Positions 24,301 through 39,300 of a stretch of DNA of 64,000 nucleotides are shown here, one piece after another. The notes beneath the pieces were generated by a model. The model saw only the letters and a list, made by a program, of their open reading frames with translations. It was not told where the DNA came from and did not search any database. Both the position numbers and the translations under genes were made by a program. Each line of letters begins with the position of its first letter. Position 1 is the stretch's first letter. The stretch lies in the NCBI RefSeq assembly GCF_910592395.1, contig NC_088312.1:12154001-12218000 (forward strand). The letters run 5' to 3'. Source of the DNA: Lineus longissimus. Its lineage: Eukaryota > Nemertea > Pilidiophora > Heteronemertea > Lineidae.

Positions 24301-27300
24301 CAAACTCTACTTTCAAAACAAAATTTGTCGCCATTCGACCTACTTCCTGCGAGCGAGAGTGCATGAAGGAAACTGGCCTATATCGGCCTAGGAGCAGCAG
24401 AATTAGTCGAAATATGCTCTAATATTAAGATAAAATTCTTGAAAATCTATTTTATTGAGAAAAAGTTCAAAATTTTAACAGGAGAGGGCGCTACCTGCCT
24501 TTTAATTATTTCTGCCGATTCAAATTCCCGCCCGATGATGTCAGCCATCAATGAAGTCTCCTATTTGCCAGTTCTCAAAACATGGCAGCTACACAACAAA
24601 AGCAGTAGCTCCAGGAATAAATCACTGTTCACTTCAGCTTCGTAATCGATTGTACCCCCACTTTATTGTGTTTTGTGTGGTGTTCCTATTCAATCAACGA
24701 TGTAAGGCCTTATTATGTTGGTTTTAATAGAGAAGTTGCATTTTAAGCGGCGTACGAAATATCGAAGCGGAGACAAAATGGCGGCATGTTGTTTACGCTA
24801 TGTGCAATAATCTTGGAGCTCAATGACACTCAAGTACCCAATTTTCTGCTTAAAAAGTAGTCTGGTAGGCGATATTATCACTAGTTTGTTTCAGTGGTAG
24901 TCATAAGGTCTTTAGGGACTAAATTTAGAAATTAGTTCTTGAATATTTGGCGACATTTCTGTGAAAACGATATCGGAAGTGCATGCTCTGTTCGCGATGA
25001 CATCGCCGATGTATTTTGAAGTGGAGAATTCCCACAGTATGTGCAGTGAATCGGCATGATTCTGTTCGCCTATTATGTTTTAGTTCTACGACTCTTTCAT
25101 GAGTAAAAAGTAGACATTCTAAGCAATACAATAATGTCACTCCCATAAAAATTGATTGGAAATTGAGGGAGCTACGGCATTCTCTTCGGCAACTGGCAGC
25201 GCTGAAAAAATACATTGCATACTGTACAATACCAAATGGCACATTTTAAAAAGCGCTCATTGGACAACGTAGGGAATCACCAGAAATGACGTCATCGCTG
25301 GTCTAAATAGAAAACTATGGTGGCGCAGTAGAGCACAAGAAAAGGTTTAGCATTAACTTCGTCATGCAAGCTTCAGCAACAAAACGATTTCTCATGAATG
25401 ATTTATTTGATCATCATCAGCTTGTTTCCCCTGATAGATAAAAAAATGATTTACAATTTCCACCAAAGTTTTCTATTTTGTGTATAGTCACATGTTATTT
25501 AACTGGCAAGGCGCCAAGCAGTTTTGAATATTCGCGGGAAAATACTTCGTACTTGTAAACGAGGCTATGACAATGAGTATCCTCATTCATGGCATAAACT
25601 TCATGTTTCGGTAAATATTTTCATACGATGATTTCACCCGAATTATGGTCAGGATTGAGGAATGAACAGTGGCATAATTATGTCAACCAAAAACATTGGT
25701 ACCGTAGTGAACGCAAAAGGATATCAAATACCATGGAGCATGCCATTTCCATGCATAATGAACTACACACCGGGAAGATATTAATGATATTAACTCAGCT
25801 GAGCGCCAGGCCCTTGGGCCTCTTGTTGATTAGATTTATTTTAAATCGCTGTTTTAATCGCGTCAGACTGGCCAACTGCCGAAGACGTTTTGAAAAACTC
25901 GCACTAAGTCACGTGACCTCATGATGTCACAACATGAACAAGTCAGACCGTCGAATATTTTCCTATTTGCTCTAGGAAGAAGCTATATCCGCAGTAGTTC
26001 GCGTACGCTCAGGAAAATCTAATGAATATTAAATGAGGTCTAAAAATAGTTTTAGGAATTCCATTGTTATGACGTCAGTGATGGAATTTCCTGGCCACCC
26101 GACAACCCTTTTCTTCTTCTTCTCTATAATCTTCAGTTCTTATAGTGTATATACTGTAGTTTCATGAAAATAACACCACTTCGGGATATTCAAGGCCCGG
26201 CCTCTTCTCTCGAGTCTATTCACCAGAGGTAACCAATGAGTGACTTCGCTGGCCCTTGTGATGGCTCAGCCGAGCTGTCACGGTTACGCAAAACCACTTA
26301 TTACCGCAGACCTATTGATTCGAAGTGTTGTGGGCCTACTGGTCGATGAGTGCGCATGTGGAATGACGTAAATGGTAAGGCCACTCGCCGACCGTTTATA
26401 CAGGTTGTCTCATAAAACTGAAGCACCTTTAGATTGATCCAAACCCCCCAAAACAAAACAAGTCCTTATTGAAGCTCTGAAGTAAAATCTACGAATGCTT
26501 GCATTAGTAAAGCAAAGTGCGATTCAGGCAATGATAGTAGTCACGAAATTCCAAAGAAAAACGAGGAGCTCATCCTATGTTTTTCTACAACCCTCTTTTT
26601 TTGATTTAGACTCCCTAGGGCTACGTGGGAGAAAACAGAATCGAAGTTTCTACGATCTGTGGTTTTCTTGAGTAATTCTAGGGCCTCTTAGGCCTATAAA
26701 TGAAGCCCCACTGAGGGTACCCACATTGCAGACAACCTGTCCGACAATGGATGCTGTAGAGCTGCTGAGAAAACTACGCCGGCGCTACACCGTGACAGAA
26801 AAACTTGCCTACCTGAGAGACCAGAAGGAGGCACTGGTGCGCAGTATGAGAGAGTTCGCCGCCCACTAAAACATCCCCTGGGAGACGTTTAGAAGGTGGA
26901 ATCTCTAGGACCTCGAGCAGTAGCAAGAACAAGGGCATGGCCGGAAGAAGACGGTGATGGAGCCCCGTGATCCGTTATGGCCACAGGTTGAGGACCAGCT
27001 TTATCAATGGCTGCAGCAGATGAGAGAGCGTCGCCTCGCAGTCTCCGTTCTCGACATTCAAGATAAGGCATTGGTAGTGTGGCAAAGCTGGTGGAATGAG
27101 TTAGCCCAAGATGTCAGAGAAGGGATTCAGCATTGTCGCCCTCAGTTATGGGATTTCAACGCATCCATAGGCTAGGTGGAGTGCTTGATGGAGAGACGCC
27201 ACGTGTCCCTACGGAAGGTGACCAAGAATACAACGACCGTCCCCGCTGATGCTGCTGCAAGGATCCAGACCTTCCGAGATGCGGTTACTGGGAGCATTGA

Positions 27301-30300
27301 TCGTCCTTATATACAGATGTGGTTCTTCTTTAACATGGACCAAACCTTTGTCCTGTTTGATATGAGAACCATGTACACGGCCAACACCACGGGGGAGAAG
27401 GCCATAGACGTCCGATCATCCAGGTCCAATACCAAGCTGGGATACACCGTCACCCTCTGCATCGCAGCCTCTGGAGCAAAGTTGCCGGCGCACATCACCT
27501 TCCCCAGAAGAGGTTTCGTCCGGGTGTTTGCAGCCCACCAAGACAACCCACCAGCAGATGTAAAGATTACCCAATCGGAAACTGGTTGGATGAGGGAGGA
27601 AACGGCGCACCACTGGTTAGATGAAGTCCTATAACCCTACGTCACCGACAACGAGACCGACCAGTTCCTGTTAATCGTCGATCATTATCAGGTCCAACGG
27701 ACAGAGAACTTCCGGACGAGAGTCCGCGACATGAGAGGCAGCCTGGATTACGTACCTGCTGGTTGCACATCCCTCGTACAACCGTTAGACGTTGCAGTCA
27801 TGAAGTCCTTCAAATGTCACGCACGGCGACAATGGGTATCGTGGAAGAAGGACCACACGGACGAACGAGGAGACTGCCCTCACATCGGCCTGAGAGACGT
27901 GACCAACATCATCATAGATGCCTGGGATGGTGTTGATGAGGACGTTATCGTCAACTGATTTGAAGCATCGTTTCGATCAAGGCCAATCGAAGCTGGACCA
28001 CATGCTATCTTGGAGGAAGAAGAGGAGACTGCCGTGGATGGACCAGAGTTCGTGAATGTAGTCGAGGAGGACATTATGATGGACTTGAACTGACTGTGGG
28101 TGTTGTGAATGATTGTCGGTACGATTCTGAAAGCTGGACAATCTAATGTGTATCTTTAGCTTTGAAAAAAAATTGAATCGGGATTTGCATAGTTCTTTTT
28201 TATTCCTTCACTGATCACTTCGGACAAGACTGTACATTCAGAGGGATGTTCGGTTTTGTCTCCAGATATGTGACGGACAACTTCTCATTCTTACCAATTT
28301 CGCACTGCAAAGTATTTTTGAAAGCCCGAAGCTGGTAAGGGATGATAAGACCCGAAGACATGCTCCATTACCTCCCTGAGCAGTGCCTCACTTTGAAAGG
28401 GCAGGTCAGTCCCTAAACCCAGCAGAAGCCAATATGTCAGTTAGACTTTTTTCATGGACACCCTGTACACTATCAGCCATTAGCACTGGGACACCCTTTA
28501 CACTACCAATGACGATTAGTTGAAAATGTTCTGGGACACTCAGTACAATGGCCGAAGGCCCGATCCCATTATCCCATTCAAAGGAGACCTACGAATCGGT
28601 TTCAACAACCCAAACAATAAGGATTGGACTCCAAACTGAAGAATATTGGATATGAGGCCTGGACAACCCTCTCTGGAATCTCAGCCAATGATCGCCCTTC
28701 TCAACAGCTCTGTTCGCCACCCTATGAGTCGGGGGCGGCGACACCGGCTGTTAATGAAGTGGTGTTATTTTCATGAAACTACAGTATTGTGTAAGGACAG
28801 GATGGAATGTCAATGGTCAATGGCAGTTGTAAATAAATGAATGAGATTTTTTTTCCCCGGGAATGTAAACCACCGTGACCGCGAAAATGTTCATGTTGTG
28901 ACGTCATCAACGAAAACGTCGTCGGCGTAGCGCGATTTCAACGGCATCGAAGCGAGCCATCCGGGCGGGATTAAAACCATCAATTTCTAGAAAATGTGCA
29001 TTTTGATTTGAAAACCTTACCGATTTATAAGAAAGTGACGTAGTCATTTGTCAAAAACAGCTAAAACATTATATGGTGAAATTTGACACGAGTTACCCTT
29101 TAATAGTGACTTGTCTTCAATGATATTTTTATGGTAGGTGCTCCAAGCAAGGTTACATCTCATGTCGTACAGGTTTTCGATTTGACCAACTTTTCGAGGT
29201 CGCAGGACTGATTAAACCCTTGGCCACCAGGGAGCCACATCTGAAAACCTTAAAAATGCAATCATTGCTTAACTACCTGCCTGATTGCCACAAATCTGAT
29301 ACCATGGGTACAACTAACCACCATTCTGTATAATATGTCACAACGGTTTTTAATTTGACCAGTTTAAAGTTGCAGAGTTTAAATGGTATAAAATTTTAAA
29401 TTGGCTATTATATATAAAAGCACGTTTCTTAACCAGCATGAATTGTGACTTGTCTACTAAATATCTGTACGGTGAGCATAATCGCACTTGGCCTTTTCAT
29501 TTTCAGTAAAAAAATTTCATGGAAGGTACTCCAAGCAGGGATACAGTCATCACATGTCATACCAATTTTGATTTGACCTATACATGTAGCATGTTTCTAA
29601 CCAGAATGAATTTCTAACCACCAAATATCTATACGGTGAACACAATGGCAAATGGTATTTTAATTTTTAAAAAGCAACGATTCAGTTTATTCTGGAACAG
29701 AGAAAGTGAAATTACTCTGAAGATCTGTTCACACCATTTCTTTTTGGCTCACTGTAGGGGAATCTATACAAAAGCGCAGTGTCCGTCGTCGTCGTCGTCG
29801 TCGTCGTCATCATCTGTATCCTGTTTCAAAAATAGTGGCACATTTCTTAACCGCTTAGGCTATGAATTTGAAACTTTGTACACAGAGCCCCCCAGGTCAG
29901 GTGACCTCTGAAAATGAATTTCGGTTTGATCTAATTCTTGACTTGACCACCAGGGGGCTAGAAGTGGAAACCTAAAAAGTGTGATATCTCTCATATGAGT
30001 GACTCGTTTTCGATTAAATTTTTATGGCAGGTACTCCAAGTAAGGATATATCACATGTCCTGCGGGTTTTTGATTTGACCTAATTTTCAAGTCACAGAGG
30101 TCAAATGACGTAAATTCGCCGTTTGAGTGTAACTATGGCACGTTTCTTAACCACCAAATATCTATACGGTGATGGCCCCTGGCTGTTTCATTCACATTTA
30201 TTAGGCAGATGCGGCTCTGGTTGATGAAAAGCCTAGATGTGTGGGAGATCGGAAATTTGGAACTTGTCTAGTATTATTATATTTAGTGACAATTATCATA

Positions 30301-33300
30301 AAAATTCTCACACTCTCCTGGTGTATTTCAGACTATGAAGAGTCCAATGACTGTTTTTCACATTCTAAGACCAACATTCGTGACACCCAGCAGAAGAACC
30401 TTCATCAAGGTGGTACCATTTCTGCTTCATCTGCAGAAGCAGTGGGGATGCATATGGTCGATGATGATGATGAGGAGGAAAAGGAAGGTGAGCAACAATC
30501 TTCATTAACTTTAGTAACCAGGAACATAATACATGTACATGTACTTGCATTGAAGCTGACATTCATGCATAGCCCCCCAGCAGCAAGTTAGAAAACCCAA
30601 ACGCACGACCATCAACAGCACTTGACACTTGTTACACAGTCACCCTGCAGTAACCAGTCAACAGAGATCTTTCATATTTTATGTGCAGTGGTTAGCCGTT
30701 TGTGTTTTTACCAAATTTTCTAGACCATGTTGAGATGATTCTGTTTCCAGCTAATTCTTTTTCCATATCATGAGAAAAATCTAGTTAAACTGCTGAATGA
30801 ACCGAAAGGCTATCACCACAGCCCACTGCTGAAAATAAAATAGTTGTTAGCCCTCGGCCAGCATGGCCAAAGGTATTGTAGTCCTCTTCGGCATCTGTCT
30901 AAGGGTCTGTCCATCCGTCCACCGAGACGACGTAAACGCTCTTACTTGATATTTTCTTTCCATATTTGGTCAATGTGTGGCATATATCAGTGGGCACTGT
31001 TTGCTATTGAAAATCGTGTTGATTCGATTGAGAAATTGATTGATTGAATAAAACATCATTATATATATTTTGACAGAAAAGCTTAGAAACCTTCTGCTCA
31101 TTCTGGATCTGATTAAAACAGTCTCATTACTCAACTTATCTTCTCAATTGTCATGATTGTCGAGCCTGGCATCAAGGGCACTGCTGGTTAAAACATTCTT
31201 TGGTGATTGTGAGATAATTAGCGGTAATTGGTTTCAATACAACCCATGCATTGCCTGGTTCAACATGTAGTGTGGTCTTGCGCGTTCCACAAAACCGCTG
31301 GACGAATTTCACCCAGACTTCAAGCGGATGAGGGAATAACATGTACAGAAAATTATCAGAACTCAATACGAAACATCTGATGAACCATAATTTTAACGAA
31401 GCGTTCTTGTAACGCGTGGAAACAGAAAATATGAGTCAGGGGGCGTTGCTACATTGATTTGCGGCATACACACCCACACACACACACGCACACACACACA
31501 CTCGCTGGTCGGCAAATTTTGGCATGAAAACCTCATTATGCCTTTCGTCCCAAGATTTTCAACTTCACTAACGCAACCACCCTGGTAACGACACCATTCA
31601 ACCTCGGTCCCATGAGTGGTCTTGTTACCGGGATTTCACTGTGCAGTAATATTTCCCCTTGCAGATACCTCTGCCAGGCAGACACCTCCGCATAACGGAC
31701 ATGTCTGTGCAGCTAAAAAAAATTTTATTTCCTGCAACCAAAACCTCCGTAGGGCGGACACCTCTCTACTCTGAATAACGGTCAAGGCGAAGATGAAATT
31801 TTGGTCCAATCACATCTTAATTATGGACAGCAAGCATGTAATGCTCTATAAGAACTAACATTAATAGGGTTTTTGCAGCAGTCTGTTACTAACATCTGTT
31901 CATGTTGATTTGATACAGCTTTGGAGTTATTCAAAAAGGAATGCAAGAAGCGACGCCTGAACAAGGTTACTATCAGCACACTCCTTGCAGAAGGCTTTGA
32001 TTCCAAAGAGGTCCTTGCAGAGGTGACCATGGATGATTTAAAAGAATTGCCGGACATTAATCGTGGACAGATGTTATTGTTAAAGAAATGGGTAAAGGAG
32101 CTGCAGCCATACGCAGGTGTTCCAGAAGGTACAAGATCCCCGACGACTCAAATTGGTAGACCATCGTTCACTTGTCCTGGTACGGTTTGCACGATATAAG
32201 TCATAAGTATGATGGGGGAGGGGATTAGGTGGAACTGAATTAGAGATTTGCCCTTGTTCATTAACAATCATGTTTCTAAATCTTGCTTATTTACTGCTGG
32301 CACTAGTGTAATAAAAAATTCCAGGTGCTTTAATCTCGCCAATGAGTTTGTATCGGCCAGATAAGTGAGTTGCTCTGCTACTGGACTGTGACAAGTGTAA
32401 TTCAAGGTTGTCAGGGTTTTTGCCTCCTTGACTCTTTTACTCTTTAACGAGGAGTGAGCAGAAATCATGTTGACTGCAGCCCTTGATTGATCAACATTGC
32501 TTGATTGGTCAAGTTTGGGGAATGGGGTATAACCAGATCTTTCTTTTTATTTACAGAGAGTGGAGTCCCAGAAGGAACAAGATCTATTGAACAAAGTGCA
32601 ACCTCTACTTCAATCAAAGTCACACCAGGTTCCGAAAGTGATCTAATGAAAGAGACAAAAGCTGACTCCACTCAGGAAGATGATTGTTCACATAGATATG
32701 CTGACAATCCTCCCTTGACTAGTGACATCAAACCCACCGTTATCAGTATGCCTGAGGAGGTAAAAGATGACCAAAGTCTATCGGGGAAAGCACAGCCCTG
32801 CCACCCTTTTGTTGATGAAAAGGGAGGTGAAAAGGAAGAGGATGTGAGGGTGGGTGAATCTTCCCTTGAATGTGAACCAAACAGGAGACTACCAATGCAA
32901 GGTCAAAGCACAACACTGCAAGACCCTGGTAAGTCGACCAATAGTCTTACTGTCAACTTGTTACTTTATGCTGTATTCTGAATTGCATTTACTCATTAAT
33001 CATGTTAACAAGCCTTTTTGATGTTAAAAAGCCTTTTTGATGTGATCTGTGCTGCGTGTACCAACGTTCAGTATAAGCAGAGTCTTTCACATAAAGAGTC
33101 GGGTAACTAGGGAACGTATGGCTTCAACATCAAAGCCGCCGCCCGTTTCGGAAGATGCGCTTTGCGACAGAGCTCTCTCGGGTCACGTGGTACACCCAAG
33201 CCAATTCCGCACAACTGGACTTTGAACAATTCTTCAATCAGCTGAACATGGCCATTACAAACAACCCATTTTAAAGCAAACACCTGCTTCAAAGTCACTG

Positions 33301-36300
33301 ATCTATAAAACTACTAAGATATGATGTAAAAAAAAACGTTTATCTGAAAAGCGATATGTTTCGCAGTTTTCTTTTTGATAGTTTGAGGAGAAGTGATGGC
33401 ACTGGTGTGAGAATAATTTTCGAGGAGTATTTTTCTACTCCACATCATCACATATTTTTGTGTTTAGCAGTTTAGTATGTTGTCGGTGCTTAATGGACCA
33501 TTTAAGGGTATCACATGGTTCCATTTTTTGTCATCTAATGGGATATTCATATTTTATTAATTTTGACCGACGACAAGTACAGTTTTATAGCAGGGTTAAT
33601 TTTGCGTTGGCGGTAAAAAATAAAAAAAACATAAAAAAATGCAAAACGTCTAGTTTTTTTGTGGTTAGATGTTCACATGTTTAAAAATCCCATTTTATGG
33701 CCATCAAAAATTTTCTGATTTAATGTGACTGTTATTTAATGGGATATTTGATAGTTTTGTGATTTGACACCCAGTTTCTAGTTTATTTACATTAGAAAAC
33801 GGTTCATTTTCCCAACGAAGAGCTTGTTTTGGCACATATAAGTGCAAAGTTATGTGAGGTATACTTTTATTGTTGAACACGCAATTTGGCTTAAGCCTTA
33901 CAAACATTCATGATGCGTACATACATTTTTGAGTCATCACATAAGAAACAATTTACACTATATGTTGCCATTGATTACAACCTAATTATGGATTTTTTAT
34001 AACAAATTTTAAACAGATGAGAGTGCATGCAATTTTAGTCTACCATTTGTGTTCAGCTCAGCTCAGTTTGTAGTTGAATTAAAAGGGCTTCATCCTGGCT
34101 TCTAGTTATTTGCACAAGAGAGCTGTGTGTGATCAAAGGAAACTTGCTGTGACCAGACTCTTTATTTGAAAGACACTGGTATTAAAAGACTTCATTGGTT
34201 TATAGATACAAACAGTAGCTTTTTCATGAAAACGTATGCCTGTCAATGACCCAAAATTTTAGAGATTTAATGATATCAGTGTTTGAGCTCATTATTGAGG
34301 TGAATTAACCATTTTTAGCTCACCTTTATCTTATGACGCAGCATCCATTGTCGTCATCCATTAGCAAGGCACGTTTTGTAACTACTGGCACTATCAACTT
34401 GAAACTTTGTACAAATGTTCTCCTGTGTAGTGACACCTGGAAGACCAAACTTCGGTCGGTCATCATCTAACGTTTTTCGAAAGTACATATAATGATGATA
34501 CATGACATATCACACAGGTTTTTGATTTGACATATTTCTCAAGGTCACATAGGTCAAATAGCGTAAATTGATCATTAGTGGTACATTTCGTAACTCTTTG
34601 AGCTATTGACTTGAAACATGGTACATATGTAACCCTATATAATGAAACCATCCAGACAAAATTTTGGTCAGGTTCGATTCCCGGTTTGGCCACCAGTACC
34701 CGGTGGTTCAAAAGCACAAAAGTCACGTTATCCCTAACAGTTACGTTAAGTATCCTTCAGGACGTTATCCCTTTCAGTTAAACCCATTAAAATATTCATG
34801 TTAAGACTTAACTTCTCCGTTAAAGCTAACCTTGTTCTGAAACTCTGCCCAGATGGCTAAAATTGAAAGCAATAACCTGTCTGTGATAGAGAGAGGTGAG
34901 CACAACGGCTCTTGCAATTTTAGTAGCTTTCAAAAGCTTTTGTCATATTCCCAAGTTAATAGAATTTGAGATCATTGGGTCTAAAATGACTACTTTCACC
35001 GAAGAACAATGCCTTCAACCTACCAATCGAGAAACAAGAGTAGCTTGCAATGCATTGGACTCTACTACTGGTAAAGACCGAGTTGCTATGCCAGTTAATC
35101 CAATTAACATAATCGTAGTGGCACAGAAGAAGGCTTATTCTGCCTCGGTGAAGGAATACTCTCTGGAGAACAACACCTCCAAGAAAAGAGCTAACACTGA
35201 CTGAAGAAGAAAAAAACCAACCTCAAAACTAAGCAGATAAATTGTGCCATTATTTTGATTGACTATTTTGGTAACAAGCCGTCCCTTAGTAAAAAATATA
35301 AAGAATGGATCTGCCCAGATGCAGAATGGCGATCCAGAAGTTGATTGTCTAAAGTGTTTCACGCCAAAGAATTTGATAGAAATAGGCAAAAATATATGTT
35401 TAAATGGTCAGTGTATTAGCTTGGAATTAGTCTCTGTCAACCAACGTATGTAGGCTTGACAGGAGAGACTCTTGGCATAGCTAGGATAATTAACCGTGTT
35501 TCAGGTGGTTATTTTGTAATTCATTGCAATATCCATATTATAGTGACTGGAGAACCCAGGTGCCGTGTCCACAAAGTTTTGGGAAAAAAATCAAATAATG
35601 ACTGTTTTGTGAAAACATTGAGGGTGTGCAGTGCGAAGTTTCTGAATTATCTAGCGAGTAGGCCTATTACCAACATAAATTTAAGTGAGCTGTGTGGCGT
35701 TTGATGAATTGCTGGCATTGTAATGCTATACAAGTGTATGATCAGTATGCTGTGTACACTGTTGTTGCATCGCTTGGCCCTGTTAAAGTAATTTTATTTG
35801 GCCATCGATCCATGAACAGTTGACATTTATAGTAGGGAGTTTTTGCAAATCCCTCGAAAAGCCAACGTGAACGCCTATCCCATTGTTCGATCTATTGATA
35901 ACTATGCCGAACAATGGGATAGGCATTGGCATTGATGTATCGGGGGCTTTACGAAAACTCCCTAGTCTCCGTCAACCTACATATATAGGGTTGAGAGGAG
36001 ACTCTTGGCATAGGTAGGCAAGATCCCCCTAATTTATAACCCCGTTCCAGGTGGCTCCGGCATATTCAATATACTGCCTATATCACATGACAGATGGCGG
36101 TCATGTTTTTAGCTCACCTGTCAGGTGAGCTAATACGATACCGCGGCGTCTGGCGTCCGTCGTCGTCGTCGTTGTCCGTCGTTAACCTTTGACAAAATCG
36201 TGGCACGTTTCTTAACCGCTTGACCCAGAAAGTTCATACTTGGTGTGTGGTTACCCCTAGGCAAGACCTTCCTTCAGATTGAAAATCAGCGCAATTTGAC

Positions 36301-39300
36301 TGCTGATCTGCCATATAGGGGGTGCTCTTTGAAAACCTATTTTTGTCATTTTGAAGCTTATGGTTAAAGCTAGAGCGATGAAAATTTTATGGTGGGTGTA
36401 TCTAATAAAGGTACATCACATATCACACGGGTTTTTGATTTGACCTTCATTTCAAGGTCACAGAGGTCGAACTCTAAAATTTCTTTGATCATGGCACGTT
36501 TTTTTGCTATTGGTCATAGACTCTCTAAATTTGATATGTAGACACCTATTGGGCATCTCTACATGTTGACACAGATTTAGGTCAGTGTGACCTACTATTC
36601 AGGTATAAGTAGGTCAAGGTTAAAAAGCCCATTTTCTTTATTCCAGCAGATTGAAGTTTGAAATGAAGTTTTAGAGGTTGGCCTGATATAGAGGTTTCGA
36701 TATTAAATAGATTAATTTCGTTTCATATCACTAGGTGGCGGTATTGTGCAAAAATGTCAGTTGGCACATTGCCAGCAGTTTTGAATTTCGCGGTTCGAGG
36801 CTATCCGTTGGGGTTTCCCAGATGCGCAGTGTTGTACTGCGCCACTAGATCTGCATACTACAAGTATGGAAGACAGCCATTTTATGAATTTGAAGCGAGA
36901 CGAAGAAGGAATTAAATCACCTTGAATCAATGCTAAAACTTAATCACCCGCTCTTCGGATGAGGTCGTATGTGTTGATTACATTCTTGTGATTGGTTTGA
37001 GATTATTAGTTTGTCCTCATTACCGGTTGTTTTAGAAAATTTTGACTGTGATTGGAAGGTAAAATGAGAAACTTGTCACACTGTTCTTCGGCTTGGAATG
37101 GGGATAGTCAATGCAGAGCCAGTTGGTACAAGCTGCCTTGCGAATCGGGGTGGCGTAATAATACTGTGAAAGAACAATAAAATGATGAATTGTAGCAGTG
37201 TGTGTCAGAAAGTATGTGATTTCCATTGCATTTGACGATCCCAAAGTTTCAAGAGTATGGCAAAATGGCGGCTGGCGTCATTGGAGATTAGCGTCAAGCC
37301 GGAACCTTTCGTTACAATGTGGGCTTTTAAACACAAGTTAATGGTTTATAATCACCCAGACGCTACTCATTAGGTAAACCTCTACTAAAAACACTTGCTT
37401 TAATTTTTGTAAACATGTCACGAGTGCTTAAAAAGAACCATTTTTTGTGATCGTTTTTCGTCGCTGTAGAAATGTACACAGTCAGAGTCAGTCAGTGTGT
37501 CAACACAACAATGGTGTTAGTATACACATGAATCCATGATACACGGAGACACGAATGTAAACATTTGCCTATTGGGTCGGAAGGAGTTCACCGTTACCGA
37601 TCACTGCCCCAAGAAAGGTCATCTGAGCTTGTTGCCTAAAGTAGATGATGATAATGATGAAAGTGTAGCGCAGCTGTCATCCGTGCTTTTATAGTTAGGC
37701 CTAGGCTATGGATTCATAAGTAAATGTCACTGACTGCCCTTTTGGGTCGCTGTGCAAAAACTATTGGGCGGATTTCTTCAAAGTTTGGTTTTTCTTGAAT
37801 CTAATTTCGGGACCCAACACAATTTCCAGGTTGGAGATTTGCAAATTATAAAGAAAAAACAATTGTCAACTTTGGAGCCCTTTGGGCGGGTTGACCATTT
37901 TGGGGGAATCTGGAGGGCCCAATTTTTTTTGATGGATAGTTCTAAATGAAACTTGGCAGCTTTAAAGATACACACGAAAAAAAATTAACCTGAACATATC
38001 AGCAAAATGCATCCAGAAATAAGCAGTACAGAGGAGAAAATGTCAAAATCAATAAACTACGTCAATGTACACCAATACATACAAAAAAAATTATTTCGTA
38101 ACCATGGTTACTGAAATATGAAAATCCTCTTGGGTCCCGAAATTAGATTCAAGAAAAACCAAACTTTGAAGAAATCAGCCCAGTAGTTTTTGCGCAGTGG
38201 CCCAAAAGGGCAGTGACATTTACTTATGAATCCGACTATAGGGCTGTCTTGTAACTATGTTATTGTCTCAAAAATGAATACAAACTGCTACCTAGTTACT
38301 CAGTACATCATATTCTATACTGTGCATTCCTTGCTTCAATTGTTCTTGTATCATATTTTTCAACATTTCTCTCTAATCGCAAGCCGAGGATAAATACTCC
38401 TTTCAAGATAGCGTATTCACACGCAATTCCACAGGTACATCCCATTCATTTGAAATTTCGGCCAATGACAGCAGGTTTTACAAAATGTAAATGCGCTGTT
38501 AATTTTCAATAGTCACTGAATAGCTAAGACACATGTAAACCCGTCTTAATTGGCCAGAAAACATCTCTCAGCTTCTGCCACAAATAACGATACACTTATT
38601 CCAACGTCAGTAACATGTGCACGCGAAAAACAATACGACTAACTCCACTTTTTCAAGACAAACCACACCATCCCACAACTATTGCTTGATTAACCCCTAA
38701 CAATGACAAGTTCTTCCTCATACTCTCCCTTTCATATCGACAGGTGAGCACAATGGCCCTGGCCATTTCATTTTAACACTGACAGGAAAATCTTGCCTCT
38801 CGTTTAGTAATATAGATTATAAAGACCTCAACAAAAGTAAGTCCCCCCCATAAAAATTGGTCATAATTTATAAAGTATCCACGACAATGCAATGAAAATG
38901 GCAGGACATCATCATACCAACATTAGGCATATTGGGTGAAAAGGACAATGGCCTACCTGTTGTTACGCATGAATGATAATCAATTGAATCAAAAAACAAG
39001 CCGTTTCAAAAATAACAGAACTGATCCACCAAGGCTGGAATTGACTGGCAGTGTGGGCCATGCAATCACTCACTGAAACATGCTACGAATGTTGTTATTT
39101 TTGAAATGGCCCTTTTTTCATTCAGTTGAAGATCATTCATGCACAACAGTAGGTATGCCCCTGTCATTTTCACTGATTGTGCCTAATGATGGTATGATGA
39201 TGTCCTACAATTTTCATTGCATTGTCATGGATACTTCAGAAATTATAATCAATTGTTTAAAGGGGGACTTACTTTTGTTGAGGTGTTTAGATGTAGTGGT

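Noticed and set aside
34896-35204. 102-codon plus frame after the HINE end
   Set aside because: No domain, no convincing splice sites, begins inside the repeat end.
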